Assembly: GCA_023313575.1 (NCBI GenBank)
Contig: JAJTTP010000008.1
Coordinates: 1,736,001 to 1,800,000 of the forward strand
Origin: Eutypella sp. D-1
Taxonomy: Eukaryota > Ascomycota > Sordariomycetes > Xylariales > Diatrypaceae
DNA: 64,000 nucleotides
Reading direction: 5' to 3'
Part shown: piece after piece, positions 1 through 10,992 of the stretch
Layout: every line of letters starts with the position of its first letter
How positions within the stretch are numbered: the stretch's first letter is position 1
Notes under the pieces: generated by a model
Databases searched by the model: none
What the model was told of the DNA's origin: nothing
Seen by the model: the letters and a program-made list of their open reading frames with translations, nothing else
Position numbers and translations under genes: made by a program

Positions 1-2407
1 AGATGGATGATGGAATGAATGCCCGATGGAATGCCCGAAGACTCAGTTCATGTGTTACCGGCTGTAGGGAATCATAGCTAGGTACGTATTATCACGTCTA
101 TTGTCTTGGGGGAAGAAATTTGCAATCGGCAAGTGGTGGTTGCAATGTAATAGTCGACTTGATATGTGGTGGTGTAGTTCGTGGAATTTGGAATGCCTTC
201 AAGGCTGTCTATAATGTTACGTAGCTGCAGTTAGAGAAATCTGATAAGATCGAGCTCTATGCTGTCCACTAGCATCACTGAAGTTTGTAGCACTAATTTG
301 TAATATCTCCACTAAGAAACCCCCCAGGGCTGCAGCGACTAGTACGCCTGTTCACGTGATAGAATGCCGCCCCCCTTGTACCTTCCTATTGTTCAACGTC
401 ATTCCAAGCACCACCCAAATTGAGTAAGCGTTTTCAATACGGAGCTAATCCTCTCTTAACGCCGTATCTTTATCGATTAGAAATATCCATGTAACTCCGT
501 AGAGCTAGTAGCGGGGTTAGATACATTGGTGCGCTTTCACATGAAGATGTCAGGTGTTTAGCAGATCTGTCAGATTGCCCAGATTGCCTAGTAAGTTATC
601 CGGGTTGTCAGGCTGCCAGGGTAAGTACCAGAGCTATCATTCTTCAATGTTCTACCCGCCAACACTATTGCCTTTGAATATTCTACAGCTCCAGCTGCAT
701 GTGTAACTATTACGGACCCCAATATCAAGCCCACGTTGAACTATGACATAACACACCCACTCGTACAAAGTACACCCAACCCAGATCAGTCCAGTCCAGC
801 CTTACATCGAAACCCTGAAAGCCTTCAATAAACTAATATCGTCATTCTTAAAAGCTTCGACCTATCGCGTTTGACGTCGTTTGCCTACTTTGGTAACTCG
901 ACCCCACCGTGATATTCATCGGATATTTATCGCGTCCACATGCTAAAAACAGTCAGTATATCCGGTCAGGATAAATGAACACTAGAATCTCACTCACTGT
1001 CGAGCCAACATCCAACATCCAACATTCCAGCATTCCGACATTCCAGTATCTCACTGTAAGTGTGTATGTGACATCGCGTGGCTGGCAGCTTACAGATCAG
1101 ATACATAGCTAGTGTGAGCTTCTGAAGTGAGCGAGCTTCGAGTCATTCCTCCCTTTCCATCGTCTAAGCCCCCCTAACAACCCCTAAGCCCCTGCCACCT
1201 CCCTCTCGCACTCCCTACTAAGTAGGTATCTATCTACGTATTTCCTTGCCTCCCCGCCCTAAGCTGTCAATTTCCCTCCAGGTCTGTTAGCTAACCACTC
1301 ACGAGAACGCATTTCAACATGCTGATCTACCGTGTCCAACCTAACTGCCTGACCAAACCACCCAAATCATTCGTGTAGCGCCTAGCCGGTTTCAACTAGG
1401 AACTGACTTTCTTGCCGCGTGATGCACTCAAAACTAGCCTTTCGGATCACCGCTGACGTTTTAACCTTCTAGGAAGGATTGGGTCCTCCAGGTCCTCCTG
1501 TATTGCATGTAAGACGGGGACTTTTAAGTTTATAAACTATTGGCCAGCTGTAAGTTCTCTGGAACACCCAAATATGCACAGGTGACTTCCCAGCATTCAT
1601 GGATTAAAGGTTTCATCGTTTGTCCCAAGTACTTGGTAGGTACCTACTCTGTCTTGCTTGATTGTCTCAAAATTGCCCTGGTCGGTGTACCTCTTTGTGT
1701 ACCCATCCATGGATGTTACCTTCAAAGTTGCCAAGGTACATACTTTGGTATGCCGTGGCCGATGCCGCAAGAGGCAACTTTAAAATCAACTTCAGTCTAC
1801 AAAAACCTCTACCTTGGCCTTGGAACTCTCCCCCGTTGTTCCCCCATTGTCTTCACCACTACCTACACTACCTAAAAATTCTCCTCAATACCCTACATGC
1901 TTACATGATCCCTATAGTTCCCTGAGTTTACACACCTATTCACGTATAAATACGAGACCTTACTTTGAAGATTGCATCTACCCAAACCTTGAACCTATCA
2001 TACCCTTTCTCACTCATCACTAGCTCAAGGGGCCAAACATATACGCGCCGTCCCCGGATTAATCAGCTCAAGACCTTTCACTCACCCTAACTAGTGCTAG
2101 GCGCATACTTCATCCAGCTGAGCATAGAAAATCATCACTAGGGTCCTTCTTATCATACCTCCTCTTGAGACCCCGTCCACTCTCCTTCTCTTGGGACAAA
2201 AAGACGCCAGAATCTACACTTCCCCTGCTAAATATACGCCTAAGGCTGAACCTTAAGCACGGAATCTCCGGCGAAGTTCCAGACCTACTTTCATAAGTGC
2301 CACGCCACTCATCCACCTAAGCTTCTGACGACCCAGTCTGGTCCGTAACTGGTTATCACTACCGTCTCACTTTTCATTACTCTCGACATCCGCGAACTCT
2401 CGGCGCC
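1..2407. other. Gene-free leader region
   Basis: I see no supportable gene. The open frames at 1540-2023 begin at non-ATG codons or carry no recognisable motif. A degenerate tandem run of ACATCCA/ACATTCC units lies at about 1008-1047. The last few hundred bases are C/T-rich and probably hold the promoter and 5' UTR of the next gene. Confidence 0.5.
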
Positions 2408-4697
2408 ATGGACGAGCAGCCCATCCGGGTTACGGAGAACCTCAGGGACATGGCTAAGCTGAGCACCCAGGAGCAGACACAGCTCATCCTTGCTCAGCTC
2501 ATGGAGGGCGGCCAGGAAGATGATGAGACCTGCAAGGCTCTCGACAGTCTTACCAAGCTGCTGAACGACGAAACCACAGTTGACGGCAAGGGAAAAGGCA
2601 CGGGCAAGGGTCCCGTCATCGAGGTCATCGACAGTGAATGCGTTGATACCCTCCTTGGCTACCTTGATATGAGACAGTCTGCGACTGTCCGTGCCCACGC
2701 CACTCTGACCGTCTCAGCCTACTTGAAGGCTGCTGGTGATGACGGCGCTGCGAGCCTAAAGAAGTTCTTCTTTGATCGCATTCAAAGAGGCACTTACGAC
2801 GACTACATCGTTGCCTTCTGCGTCGCCGCCTCCGTCTTCCCCATCGTCCCGGATGTGACCGCCGACATCTTCTTAACGGAGGGTTTCGTGCCCAGCCTAG
2901 GACCTCTCATGCGCCGAACCTGGAAAAGCAAGAAGGTCGAGACAGCGTGCCTGGAGATGCTGAACGCTGCTTCTATGAATAGCACGTGTCGCGATGCCAT
3001 TCAAAGGTACTGCACCGAGTGGCTTGAAGAGGTCGTCGACCAGGATCCGAGCGACCTCCCAAAGGCTATTCATGCTGCTGAGCCTGGCGTGCAGGTCACT
3101 GTCGGATCTATCGCCATGAGGAGGCACTCTGAGGCCGTTCAGAACTTGGCAGCCGTCATCCTGGCTAAGATGAGGGTAGGCACCCTGAAGTTCCCGGTTG
3201 AGCTGCAGATGCAGCAGCCCCGTACCCGCGATGACCTCCACTCGCACTATAAATAGACGATCTCGGCGGACCAACGGGGCAGGCCCGCGCTGAGTTGAGG
3301 AGGATGGCTGACCCAGTGGGGTTTTCCAGGCAGTACCATCATCGCAGGCGGCTACGACACAAGGGACGGACGCGCGGGTTCAGCCCGCTAACACGACTAT
3401 CGAGGAGCTTTCTAATAAGTTTACTACCATGCTACTAACCGATCCAGAATTTTCGAAACAGCACTCTGTCGAGGGTCTTGCGTATGCGTCCATTCAACCA
3501 ACGGTCAAAGAGGAAGTCGCCCGCAACAAGGAGCTGCTGAAGGTGCTAGTCGATATCTTGTCTAAAGCCCCGGCCAAGTCGCCCCTGACCTATGGGGTAT
3601 TGAGCATCTTCATGAACCTCGTCCGCTACCTACCCGTGCAATCTGAGGAACAGAAGAAGATGAACCAGCTCAAGGCCTACGCGAACGCCGCTGGCAAGCT
3701 CGGTCCCCAGAACCCCCTGAACGATGACGAACACGTGGCGGAACGATGCAAGCTCGTCTTCGAGGCCGGCCTCATTCCTGTGCTGGTCACACACAGCAGG
3801 TATGGGTCGGTCGCCTCACTATCTATCACCGTGTCCATCATCCACGCGCTCTCTACAATCCCCGACATCCGCGGCCAGCTCTCCCAGCAAGGTGCCGTGA
3901 ACTTGCTTATCGCCGCGTTCGCGGCACTGCCCGAGTCCGAAACGCAAGCCAGGCGCACGGCCGCGCAGGGCTTAGCCCGTATCCTGATCAGCGTCGACCC
4001 GTCGCTGGTCTTCGGGGGCACGCGCGCGCGACCGCAGACTTCAGCCATACGCCCTCTACTAGACATCCTGACACCAGACCCGACGGCCGAAACGCGAGAC
4101 CTACTACCGACTTTCGAGTCCCTCATGGCCCTCACGAACCTGGCATCGCTAGACGACGGAGAAACCCGCCCAGCGATCATCCGCGCGGCGTGGCCACAAG
4201 TCGAAGACCTCCTCCTCTCCTCAAACCACCGCGTCTCCCGCGCCGCCACAGAACTCGTCTGCAACCTCGTCCAGTGCGTCGAGGGCGTAGCCCTCTACGC
4301 CGACGGCACCCCGCAAGCCGCCAACCGCCTCCACGTGCTCCTGGCCCTAACAGACGCCGAAGACGAAGGCACGCGTCTCGCCGCGGGCGGCGCCCTCGCC
4401 GCGCTCACGGCCTACGAGGAAATCGTCCGCGGGGTCCTACAACGCGACCGCGGCGTCAACGTTGTCCTCGGTATGTGCGATGGCGATGAATCTGAGCCCT
4501 TACGCCATCGCGGTGTTGTGGTTGTCGGGAATTTGGCGCTTTGTGAGGGGGAAGTGGGCAGGGAGGCCAGGAAGAAACTTAGGGAGGCTAGGGCTGTTGA
4601 CGCGCTTACCCGTTGTGTTAAGGTTAGTCAGGCGCCTGCTGTTGTTGAGGGTGCTGTGGGGGTTCTTAAGGCGCTTTTGGAGGATGCTGATGTTTAG
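2408..4697 (+). CDS. cro1: CRO1/She4/UNC-45-type myosin co-chaperone
   Basis: Predicted armadillo/HEAT-repeat protein of the UNC-45/Cro1/She4 family. The family assists folding and assembly of myosin motors in the cytoplasm; Podospora CRO1 is needed for the switch to septate, uninucleate cells. Two exons, 2408-3175 and 3330-4697, give about 711 residues, very close to the length of Podospora CRO1. The intron (3176-3329) has donor GTAGGC, branch-like CTGAC at about 3308 and acceptor TTTTCCAG. Both exons are in phase 0, and the join restores a continuous helix-repeat protein (LAKMR followed by AVPSSQAATTQGTD). Without splicing the first frame stops at 3256, so an apparent two-gene reading is wrong. 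An alternative acceptor at 3347 would drop six residues. The start is the first ATG of the long frame. The C-terminal half is Ala/Leu-rich helical repeats, and the last exon is very GC-rich at third positions. Confidence 0.9.
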
Positions 4698-6408
4698 GGG
4701 CTGGGGGGTTGTATGGTTGGTCGATTGGTGGGGGTGCTGGTTTAGGAAATCGTGGTATATTTGGGGGTAGAAGGGGGCGGAGGAATGTATGTGAAGGCTA
4801 GGGAGGGAGAGGATTGAGATGAGAAATGATGTTATGCGGCATGCTCTTATGCTTTTCTTTGGTATGATGTATACGCGCACGTGTATGTGTATGTGTATCT
4901 GTATGATGTGCTTATCACGGCACATCGACCTTCCACACGGAGATTGTCCGGCTCCAGCAAGGCGAAGCTCAAACTCCGGACGGGGGCATAGGTGGCGGGT
5001 TGGCAAGTAACGAGCATTCTGTCTCGCTAAACTCTCTAATACTCTACTTCACCCCCTACGTAGCTAGTTTGGTATATCCGGGGGTTCTTGGGTAGGGCTG
5101 AGTGGTCGTGTGATATTGGTGATAGGATATGGGGTGCTACGATTGATGGGTGGGATTGCGTGGGTAGATCTATCTACTTGGCTCTGCAAGTACTTATGAG
5201 ATTACCCGGGGATGCAAGATACGGGGTATAGATAGGTGTGTTGTTAAGCGGCGTTCTCGTTCTGCGATCGGGTATCAGGCGTTTAGGAGGCCGGTGAGGT
5301 GGGTGGGGCTTTAGGTAGGGGTTTCTTGATCTGCCGGGACGCTGGTTGCGGGCTGGCTGGACGCTGTTCTCGAGGCTATATCCCAGGATAGGTCTGGTTC
5401 TTTTCAGGTCTGTTTGTGCTGCTCGCTTGAGCGTCGATACCATTACTCCGAAGGGGGCCATATGTTCATAGGTGTGGTGTCAGAACAGCCCATTTGAGGG
5501 CTTAGCCAGACGAACCACTTGCGGCGCTTACCACGACCTATAACTAGGGCCCTCAGTCGGATAGTTGCGTGGTTATTCTTCTCTTTTTTCCCTCTTCCCA
5601 GAGGACTCCCACGTATCGCTTGTGATGGGCACCTTTGGCCGTGACAATCGGACATGTCGCAACCAGTACGTGGGCCCAAATGGGCCCACATGGGCATCTA
5701 CAAAAGGGGCACCCGGGGCTAGATTGGGTAGATTCCTGTTCTTTTCCCGCGCCGCCGAGCTGTCGCAGGGCCCAAAATGGCTCAAAACATACGCCTTTTT
5801 GGTTACGACAGGACGACTGAAACGGCTGTAATGAATGTCCTTACTACCATATCTTCATATGCCACCTGGCGAGTGGCGAATGGCCAGCTATGGTCGCTGC
5901 AGCTGAATGTAACCCTGCACATGTCCACAAGAGGGATAACGCCAGTGACTGTATTCAGACTCCCCCCTCCCCCGTCACAGGAGACCGTTTCTAATTATGC
6001 AGGAGAGATATAACAGAGACTTGGCTTTATTTCTAGTCCAATTAACCAAGTGATGCGCGCGTGATCATGCATCGTTCTTCTGTTGATGTATTGCATTTTT
6101 GGCCTCATAGAAGGCACAGCCCGCTGGACGCCTGCAGTAGAACATAAATGATGGCACATGCTCCTGCCTGAGGGGAGATCTATGGAGGTGCCTTGGGGGG
6201 GGGGGGGAGGGAGGATGGGGAGGGAAGTTGGGAATCTGCATCTTCCCCTCTTTTGCTCTTCTGACTTCAACGTTCTGGATAGTTAGGTTTTTCGTGGCTA
6301 ACCTACCATTTACATACCTGCACCGTCAAAAGTAGCACCTGAAAAATTCTCATTCATTCGCCTACGAACCTCAATTATCCCCTAGAAACTCATATTCATT
6401 CCATCGCT
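4698..6408. other. Intergenic region between cro1 and HET gene
   Basis: No gene is supported; the small frames here (for example 5174-5461 on the - strand) lack motifs. It contains a TG-rich stretch at about 4878-4905, a perfect 8-bp inverted repeat with a 4-nt loop at 5670-5689, and a run of 13 G at 6195-6207 about 200 bp before the next start codon. Confidence 0.5.
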
Positions 6409-8226
6409 ATGAACAGCCAATATCCTCTCCCCTTCCAGTACCGCCGTCTTGTGGGAAACGACGTTAGACTCCTTAAGGTGGAGCCGGGCGAACTGGGAAG
6501 TCCCATCATATGCCACCTGCATCAGGTTCCGCTCACACAAGACACCAAATTCATTGCTCTGTCATATGCCTGGGGTAAAATGAATCTGAATCAGACTATC
6601 ACTTTGAATCGTCGAAAGTTCATGGTCACCTCGAACCTTTATGATGCACTGGACCAACTACGATCCTCCGTCTCTGATTTCACAACGTCCTATGTCTGGA
6701 TTGATGCGATATGCATCAACCAGGAAGACACGAAAGAGAAAGAGAAGCAGATCCCTCGCATGGCTGATATTTTTCGATTCGCAACCAAAGTATTAGCCTG
6801 GGTCGGGACTCTTAGCTATTTTGAAAATGAAGCGATCAAGGTGTTATTCACAACAGCTCTTTCCCTGAGCGAACGCCTCGAAGCTTCCGTGGCTGAGGCT
6901 ATTGCTTCCCCCACTGAGAAGGCCGCGGAGGCAGTCTACCAGAAATGGTTACGAGAGACCGTGGAGGATCGCCACATCAAGGACGTCATAAAGTACATGG
7001 GCCATTACTTTATCAAGTTTGTCTGGAGGCCCTGGTTCACTCGACTATGGGTAGTTCAAGAAGTGTGTCTTCCAAGACAGCCACCAGATCTATGTGCAGG
7101 CCGCCATGTCATAGACTTGAATTCATTTGATACTCTGTGCCATGTGGCAAACGTTATATCCACCTCGTTTGGGACCAAATTGTCCAATGATTTAAACAAG
7201 ATCAGGAATAGATTTCAGGCGTGGACTACATCACCTGTCCCGTACGAGAATCGAAGACCCGCCAGTATCTTTCTGGAAATCATTTTCATGCTCGGGATCA
7301 GGGAAGCCAGTAATCTTCATGACTATATATATGGCATTCTAGGAATTGTCAGCTTTCTGGTCCGTGGCGATCTCCCCACCTGTTTACAACCGGACTACCA
7401 GAAGCCTTTCGAGCAGGTTTGGCACGATACAACGGTTTATATCATTAAAGAGACGGGAGACCTGCGTATCCTCGGCATACGTAATTCACTCCTTAAAGCG
7501 GCGCCATCTTGGATTGGGAATTTCCAAACACAACCTGAGCGTAGGGCTGGCAAACCCTATACGGATATCAATTCGTTCAAGATCTCGACCGACGGCATGA
7601 GGTTGTGCGTCAAAGGCGTTCAACTAGGCGTATGCGACTTCACCATACCCGGAGATGACACTGTTAAACACAACAAAGTGGAATGGTTGGAGGACCGTAT
7701 CGAAAACCTTGAAGGCTGGTTGGCTCGTGTTTCTACTGCGATGGGCGTGAAGAACGATGTTATACGGGATAAGTGGCTACATTGGGTCTTTGGCAACGAC
7801 AATGATCACCAAAACTCGCCGTTCACCCGTATGAGATCGCTCTATCATGACTTGCAAACCAGGGGAAGTGTCAACTTTGTGGCTTTAAGTGACTACATAA
7901 AAGATTTAATTCCGCCAGATATATTACTCCCTCCCGCATCATCATCGAAATGCGAGGATTGCTACACCCTGGTACAAATACTCCAAAATAGCTTCGCGGT
8001 AACTACCGACTGTTCCTGGATGAGGGTCGCTATGGGGGAAGTAGAGCCGGCAAAGGGGGATGTCATCTGCATATTTCTCGGTGGAGACAGACAGTTTCTG
8101 ATGCGGCCACAAGATAGGGGATACGCAACAATTGGATATTGCGAGACTTCGGGTTTGAAAGGTGTGGATTTCACAAGAAAGGAATTTTGGGACCGACAGG
8201 AGCTACAGGAATTTGTTTTAGTATAA
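6409..8226 (+). CDS. HET-domain (heterokaryon incompatibility) protein
   Basis: Single-exon gene of 605 residues. The HET domain (PF06985-type) occupies about residues 40-220. It carries the three hallmark blocks: FIALSYAWG near 45, YVWIDAICINQ near 98, and a RLWVVQEV block near 211-218. HET domains trigger cell death or growth arrest after non-self recognition in fungal hyphae, and some act in defence against bacteria. Nothing in the remaining about 400 residues identifies a partner domain (no NACHT, WD40, ankyrin or patatin motif visible), so it belongs to the large class of HET-plus-unknown proteins. The ATG at 6409 precedes the domain by a normal distance, and no intron is needed. The specific non-self cue cannot be read from sequence. 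Confidence 0.9.
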   Translation: MNSQYPLPFQYRRLVGNDVRLLKVEPGELGSPIICHLHQVPLTQDTKFIALSYAWGKMNLNQTITLNRRKFMVTSNLYDALDQLRSSVSDFTTSYVWIDAICINQEDTKEKEKQIPRMADIFRFATKVLAWVGTLSYFENEAIKVLFTTALSLSERLEASVAEAIASPTEKAAEAVYQKWLRETVEDRHIKDVIKYMGHYFIKFVWRPWFTRLWVVQEVCLPRQPPDLCAGRHVIDLNSFDTLCHVANVISTSFGTKLSNDLNKIRNRFQAWTTSPVPYENRRPASIFLEIIFMLGIREASNLHDYIYGILGIVSFLVRGDLPTCLQPDYQKPFEQVWHDTTVYIIKETGDLRILGIRNSLLKAAPSWIGNFQTQPERRAGKPYTDINSFKISTDGMRLCVKGVQLGVCDFTIPGDDTVKHNKVEWLEDRIENLEGWLARVSTAMGVKNDVIRDKWLHWVFGNDNDHQNSPFTRMRSLYHDLQTRGSVNFVALSDYIKDLIPPDILLPPASSSKCEDCYTLVQILQNSFAVTTDCSWMRVAMGEVEPAKGDVICIFLGGDRQFLMRPQDRGYATIGYCETSGLKGVDFTRKEFWDRQELQEFVLV

Positions 8227-8442
8227 GCATGGTTCAAGGTCGCCTTAATGAGGAAACCAGTCAGTAGGGTTTGATTAGCCACGTAATGGATGAATTGAGG
8301 GCTATGATAGCTTTGCGTGAAAACTCATTGATGACCACAGTATGCATAATGAATCGCGATCATTCGTAAGTTATATAGCTACAATGGCGGCCACCTGGTT
8401 TTCGTTCCCCTACAGTGATGGTTCTTCCGTTCTCCTGTCGAT

Positions 8443-10329
8443 TCAGGTAGAACTGGCGGCGGCGGAGGCAGGCTCATCGTCGACCCTGTTCAACACAGCG
8501 ACGCCCTCGACATGGCTGGTCTGCGGGAAGAAGTCAAAGCCCCTCAGGCTCTCGATCTCGTACCTCGTCTTCCTATACCGCGCATGGGATACCCCGTCCT
8601 TGGCCTCGCCGCGAACGAGCAGGCCGACGTCGCGGGCCTGGGTGTGCACGTTGCAGCTGACGTAGAGGACGCGGCGGGGCGCGAATTGGAGGAGCTGAGC
8701 GAGGAACGGCTCGTCGCACCCCTTGCGCGGCGGGTCTAGGATCACCACCGTCTGGTCCGGATCGTACCGCTCCGCTGCCCCCCGAAAAAGCTCCCGCGCG
8801 TCCGCCGACAGAAAGTTCGCCTGGGAATACGGCAGCCCGTTCTCCAAGGCGTTTTGCCGCGCGGATTGGATCGACGCGTCTGATATGTCGATCCCCGTGC
8901 TCCCTGAGAACAGGGATGAGAGCGTTATGGTGAAGAGTCCTGACCCGGAGTATGCGTCTATAAGGTATTTGATCGGGGATGAGGTGGTGGGGGTGGGCTC
9001 GGATGATGATGATGGAACAGCGGGTGGTAGGATGTGTTGCCGGACGTAGTCGGTGAAGATGGGCAGGATTGAGTTGTTGTTCTGGAAAAAGGAGCCCGCC
9101 GGGTTGTGGAACACGAAATCGTCGACATACTCGGTCGATATGGCATTGTTGTCCGTGATGTACGTCTTGATGTCGATGTACTTCTCGGCCTCCACTTTTA
9201 CCGCCTTACCGGGGTCGAACGACTCTAGTGCCTTAGCCACCGCCGCTTCGTCACTCTTGGGGACCCGCTCCGTGCTCTCCCGCAACAGAATCGTCGCGCC
9301 CCGCGTATAGTTGCCGTACTCTTTCTCCATTCTCTCCCGATCGAGCTTCATGCCCAGGCGCACGGCGTCGGTGCCCATGGGACAGTCCTCGATATCGAGC
9401 GTGGTGCGCCTGCCCTTGAGCATGAAGCCGATAGGCGGCCGCGCTTCGAAGGGTTGCTTCTTCCTCCAGTTGGTGGGCCCGTCGAAGTGCGGCGTCAGCT
9501 TCGTGCGGTACCCGAGCTGCAGCGGACTGCCGATCGTGTCCTGGATCGCGGGCACGAGCTCCGGCGGCAGCTGCGAGAAATTCCGGAACGCCTTCTCCAC
9601 GACCCGCCGCTTCACCCGCAGCTGCTCCGGGTAGTCCAGCATCTGGTACTGACAGCCCGAGCACGTGGAGAAGTACTTGCACTTGATCCTGCTGTCGTCG
9701 CGCGATGGCGATGGCCTCACCACGGATATGAAGTCCGCGGCGCTGTAGTTCTCGTCGTGCAGATGACGGAATACCTTGGCCTTGACCACATCGCCAGGCA
9801 CGGCGAAGGGGACTACGTAGATCTGCTTGGATCCCTTTTGCAGGGCCAGAGCGTCGCCAGTCGACGAGAGCTCGAGGACTTCGAGCTCGATCTCGGATCC
9901 CTCCTCTGGCAGGGTCTCTTCTGCGTCCCATGCTTCCTCTTCGTGAAGCGAGGCGTACAGCTCCTGGACGTCCAATTTCAGGATCTCCTCGTGGGAGCCG
10001 TTCTTCATGTCCCTCTCCCTCTTGCGCGCCTTCTTCTTCGCCATCTTCTTGTTCCGATGGGAGTAGGGACGCTTCGCATCATTCTGCTGCCGCGGTTGCG
10101 ACTTCTCTTGAGACGCCATGAGATCACTTTCCCAGAACCCCGCGGTGGTATATATCCTGTCTGAAGGAAAAGCGAAACTAGATTCTGTGCCACGACGTTG
10201 TTTTTCCCCTAACACACGTGGACTATTATGATATGCGCGGGCTGCAGACCGGGATGTAATTGCGCTGTTCAGTCCTCGCAACGGATTGGCGAGTGAGATG
10301 CGCGGTACAGAAAGTAATAACCTCTGCAT
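8443..10329 (-). CDS. TRM2: tRNA (uracil-54-C5)-methyltransferase, Trm2/RlmD type
   Basis: SAM-dependent enzyme making 5-methyluridine (T54) in the tRNA T-loop. The single exon encodes 628 residues from the ATG at 10329; the frame is open a little further upstream, but only from a GTG. Order of parts: a basic Arg/Ser/Leu-rich leader (1-40) typical of mitochondrial targeting; a Lys/Arg cluster (about 93-111) that could be nuclear; a TRAM-like RNA-binding segment (about 145-205); and a Cys-x5-Cys-x2-Cys motif (217, 223, 226) resembling the Fe-S ligands of RlmD. The methyltransferase fold follows, with DPPRKGC and LYVSCNV (catalytic Cys about 559) and a HVE general-base motif near 607-608. A second in-frame ATG at 10119 would remove the leader and give a cytosolic or nuclear form. 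Family assignment is secure; dual targeting is inference. Confidence 0.93.
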   Translation of the reverse strand: MQRLLLSVPRISLANPLRGLNSAITSRSAARAYHNSPRVLGEKQRRGTESSFAFPSDRIYTTAGFWESDLMASQEKSQPRQQNDAKRPYSHRNKKMAKKKARKRERDMKNGSHEEILKLDVQELYASLHEEEAWDAEETLPEEGSEIELEVLELSSTGDALALQKGSKQIYVVPFAVPGDVVKAKVFRHLHDENYSAADFISVVRPSPSRDDSRIKCKYFSTCSGCQYQMLDYPEQLRVKRRVVEKAFRNFSQLPPELVPAIQDTIGSPLQLGYRTKLTPHFDGPTNWRKKQPFEARPPIGFMLKGRRTTLDIEDCPMGTDAVRLGMKLDRERMEKEYGNYTRGATILLRESTERVPKSDEAAVAKALESFDPGKAVKVEAEKYIDIKTYITDNNAISTEYVDDFVFHNPAGSFFQNNNSILPIFTDYVRQHILPPAVPSSSSEPTPTTSSPIKYLIDAYSGSGLFTITLSSLFSGSTGIDISDASIQSARQNALENGLPYSQANFLSADARELFRGAAERYDPDQTVVILDPPRKGCDEPFLAQLLQFAPRRVLYVSCNVHTQARDVGLLVRGEAKDGVSHARYRKTRYEIESLRGFDFFPQTSHVEGVAVLNRVDDEPASAAASST

Positions 10330-10778
10330 TGGATGGCAGTCTGAGTGCTGTGTATTAGATGAGATGCCAAAATGCACTCTCTGACTTGGTGCCTTCCAAA
10401 ATTATTATTGTTCCCGCCTTATCCTGAGTTTTTTTAACTCTGGAGGCGAGCCCCACCTATGACTTAGTTATGGTGCGCTACTGCAAGTACCCGCTTGGTT
10501 GATATGATAATCATGCATTTGATTGGTTAAAGGACCTTATCCAGACTTCCAACCTAACGAAGGTCCAAAGCCACACATTGTCTTGGGTGATCGGAGGCTG
10601 GTGAAGCAAACTGTGGCTGTGCACTTCCATGTTTGAGTTACGACTTGATTTTCCTCCTTCAACATAATGTGGTTATTATTCTTAGCAGAGAATAGTTAGA
10701 TTGGGTTTATTCTTTATTTAGCCAATGGTTAAGCCCTAGACATCCCCGGGTGATATCTTGATCCCGCCCCTCTATAAC
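10330..10778. other. Intergenic region
   Basis: Promoter side of the tRNA methyltransferase gene and 3' side of the small MCFG gene. I see no further gene. Confidence 0.5.
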
Positions 10779-10992
10779 TCAGCCACCGCCCCCTCCCCCG
10801 CCGTCGCCGACATTGCCAGGACCTCGGAATTTCCACCGGCTCTTCTTCTTGGGCTTTGCAGACACATTCTGGGTTTGCTGTACGGGCCTTGCGCTGGGAT
10901 GCCCGTCGGAGGCGCCCTCTTGTGACTGAATATTCATTAGCGGTTGGGGATGTTCGACTACGCAGATAGCATCAACTCACGCCAAAACACAT
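10779..10992 (-). CDS. Small two-exon protein beginning MCFG (52 aa)
   Basis: Exon 1 (10992-10981) is only ATG-TGT-TTT-GGC, followed by a strong GTGAGT donor. The intron (10980-10926, 55 bp) has a CTAATG branch-like site and acceptor ATTCAG. Exon 2 (10925-10779) stays in phase and ends at TGA. The 52-residue product starts MCFGSQEG, has a Pro/Gln-rich middle, a basic patch KPKKKSRWKFRG (residues about 28-39), and a Gly-rich tail. Cys2 next to the initiator Met, with a downstream basic patch, could allow lipidation and membrane attachment (inference). I recall short conserved fungal proteins that begin MCFGS, but I cannot verify that here. No function is known to me. The alternative is chance splice consensus around a 49-codon frame; the exact phase match and coding-like composition argue against it. 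Confidence 0.62.

Noticed and set aside
1540..2023. Overlapping frames of 69-111 codons
   Set aside because: The longest starts at TTG, not ATG; composition is non-coding-like and no splice context helps.
3176..3429. Apparent break splitting cro1 into two genes
   Set aside because: Explained by one intron with correct phase; not a frameshift or pseudogene.
3677..4489. Long frames on both strands inside cro1 exon 2 (195 and 247 codons)
   Set aside because: Shadows caused by high GC at third positions; the CRO1 frame is conserved throughout.
9251..9931. 226-codon open frame on the same strand as the tRNA methyltransferase, in another frame
   Set aside because: Out-of-frame shadow of a GC-rich conserved gene; Arg/Ala/Gly-rich product without motifs.
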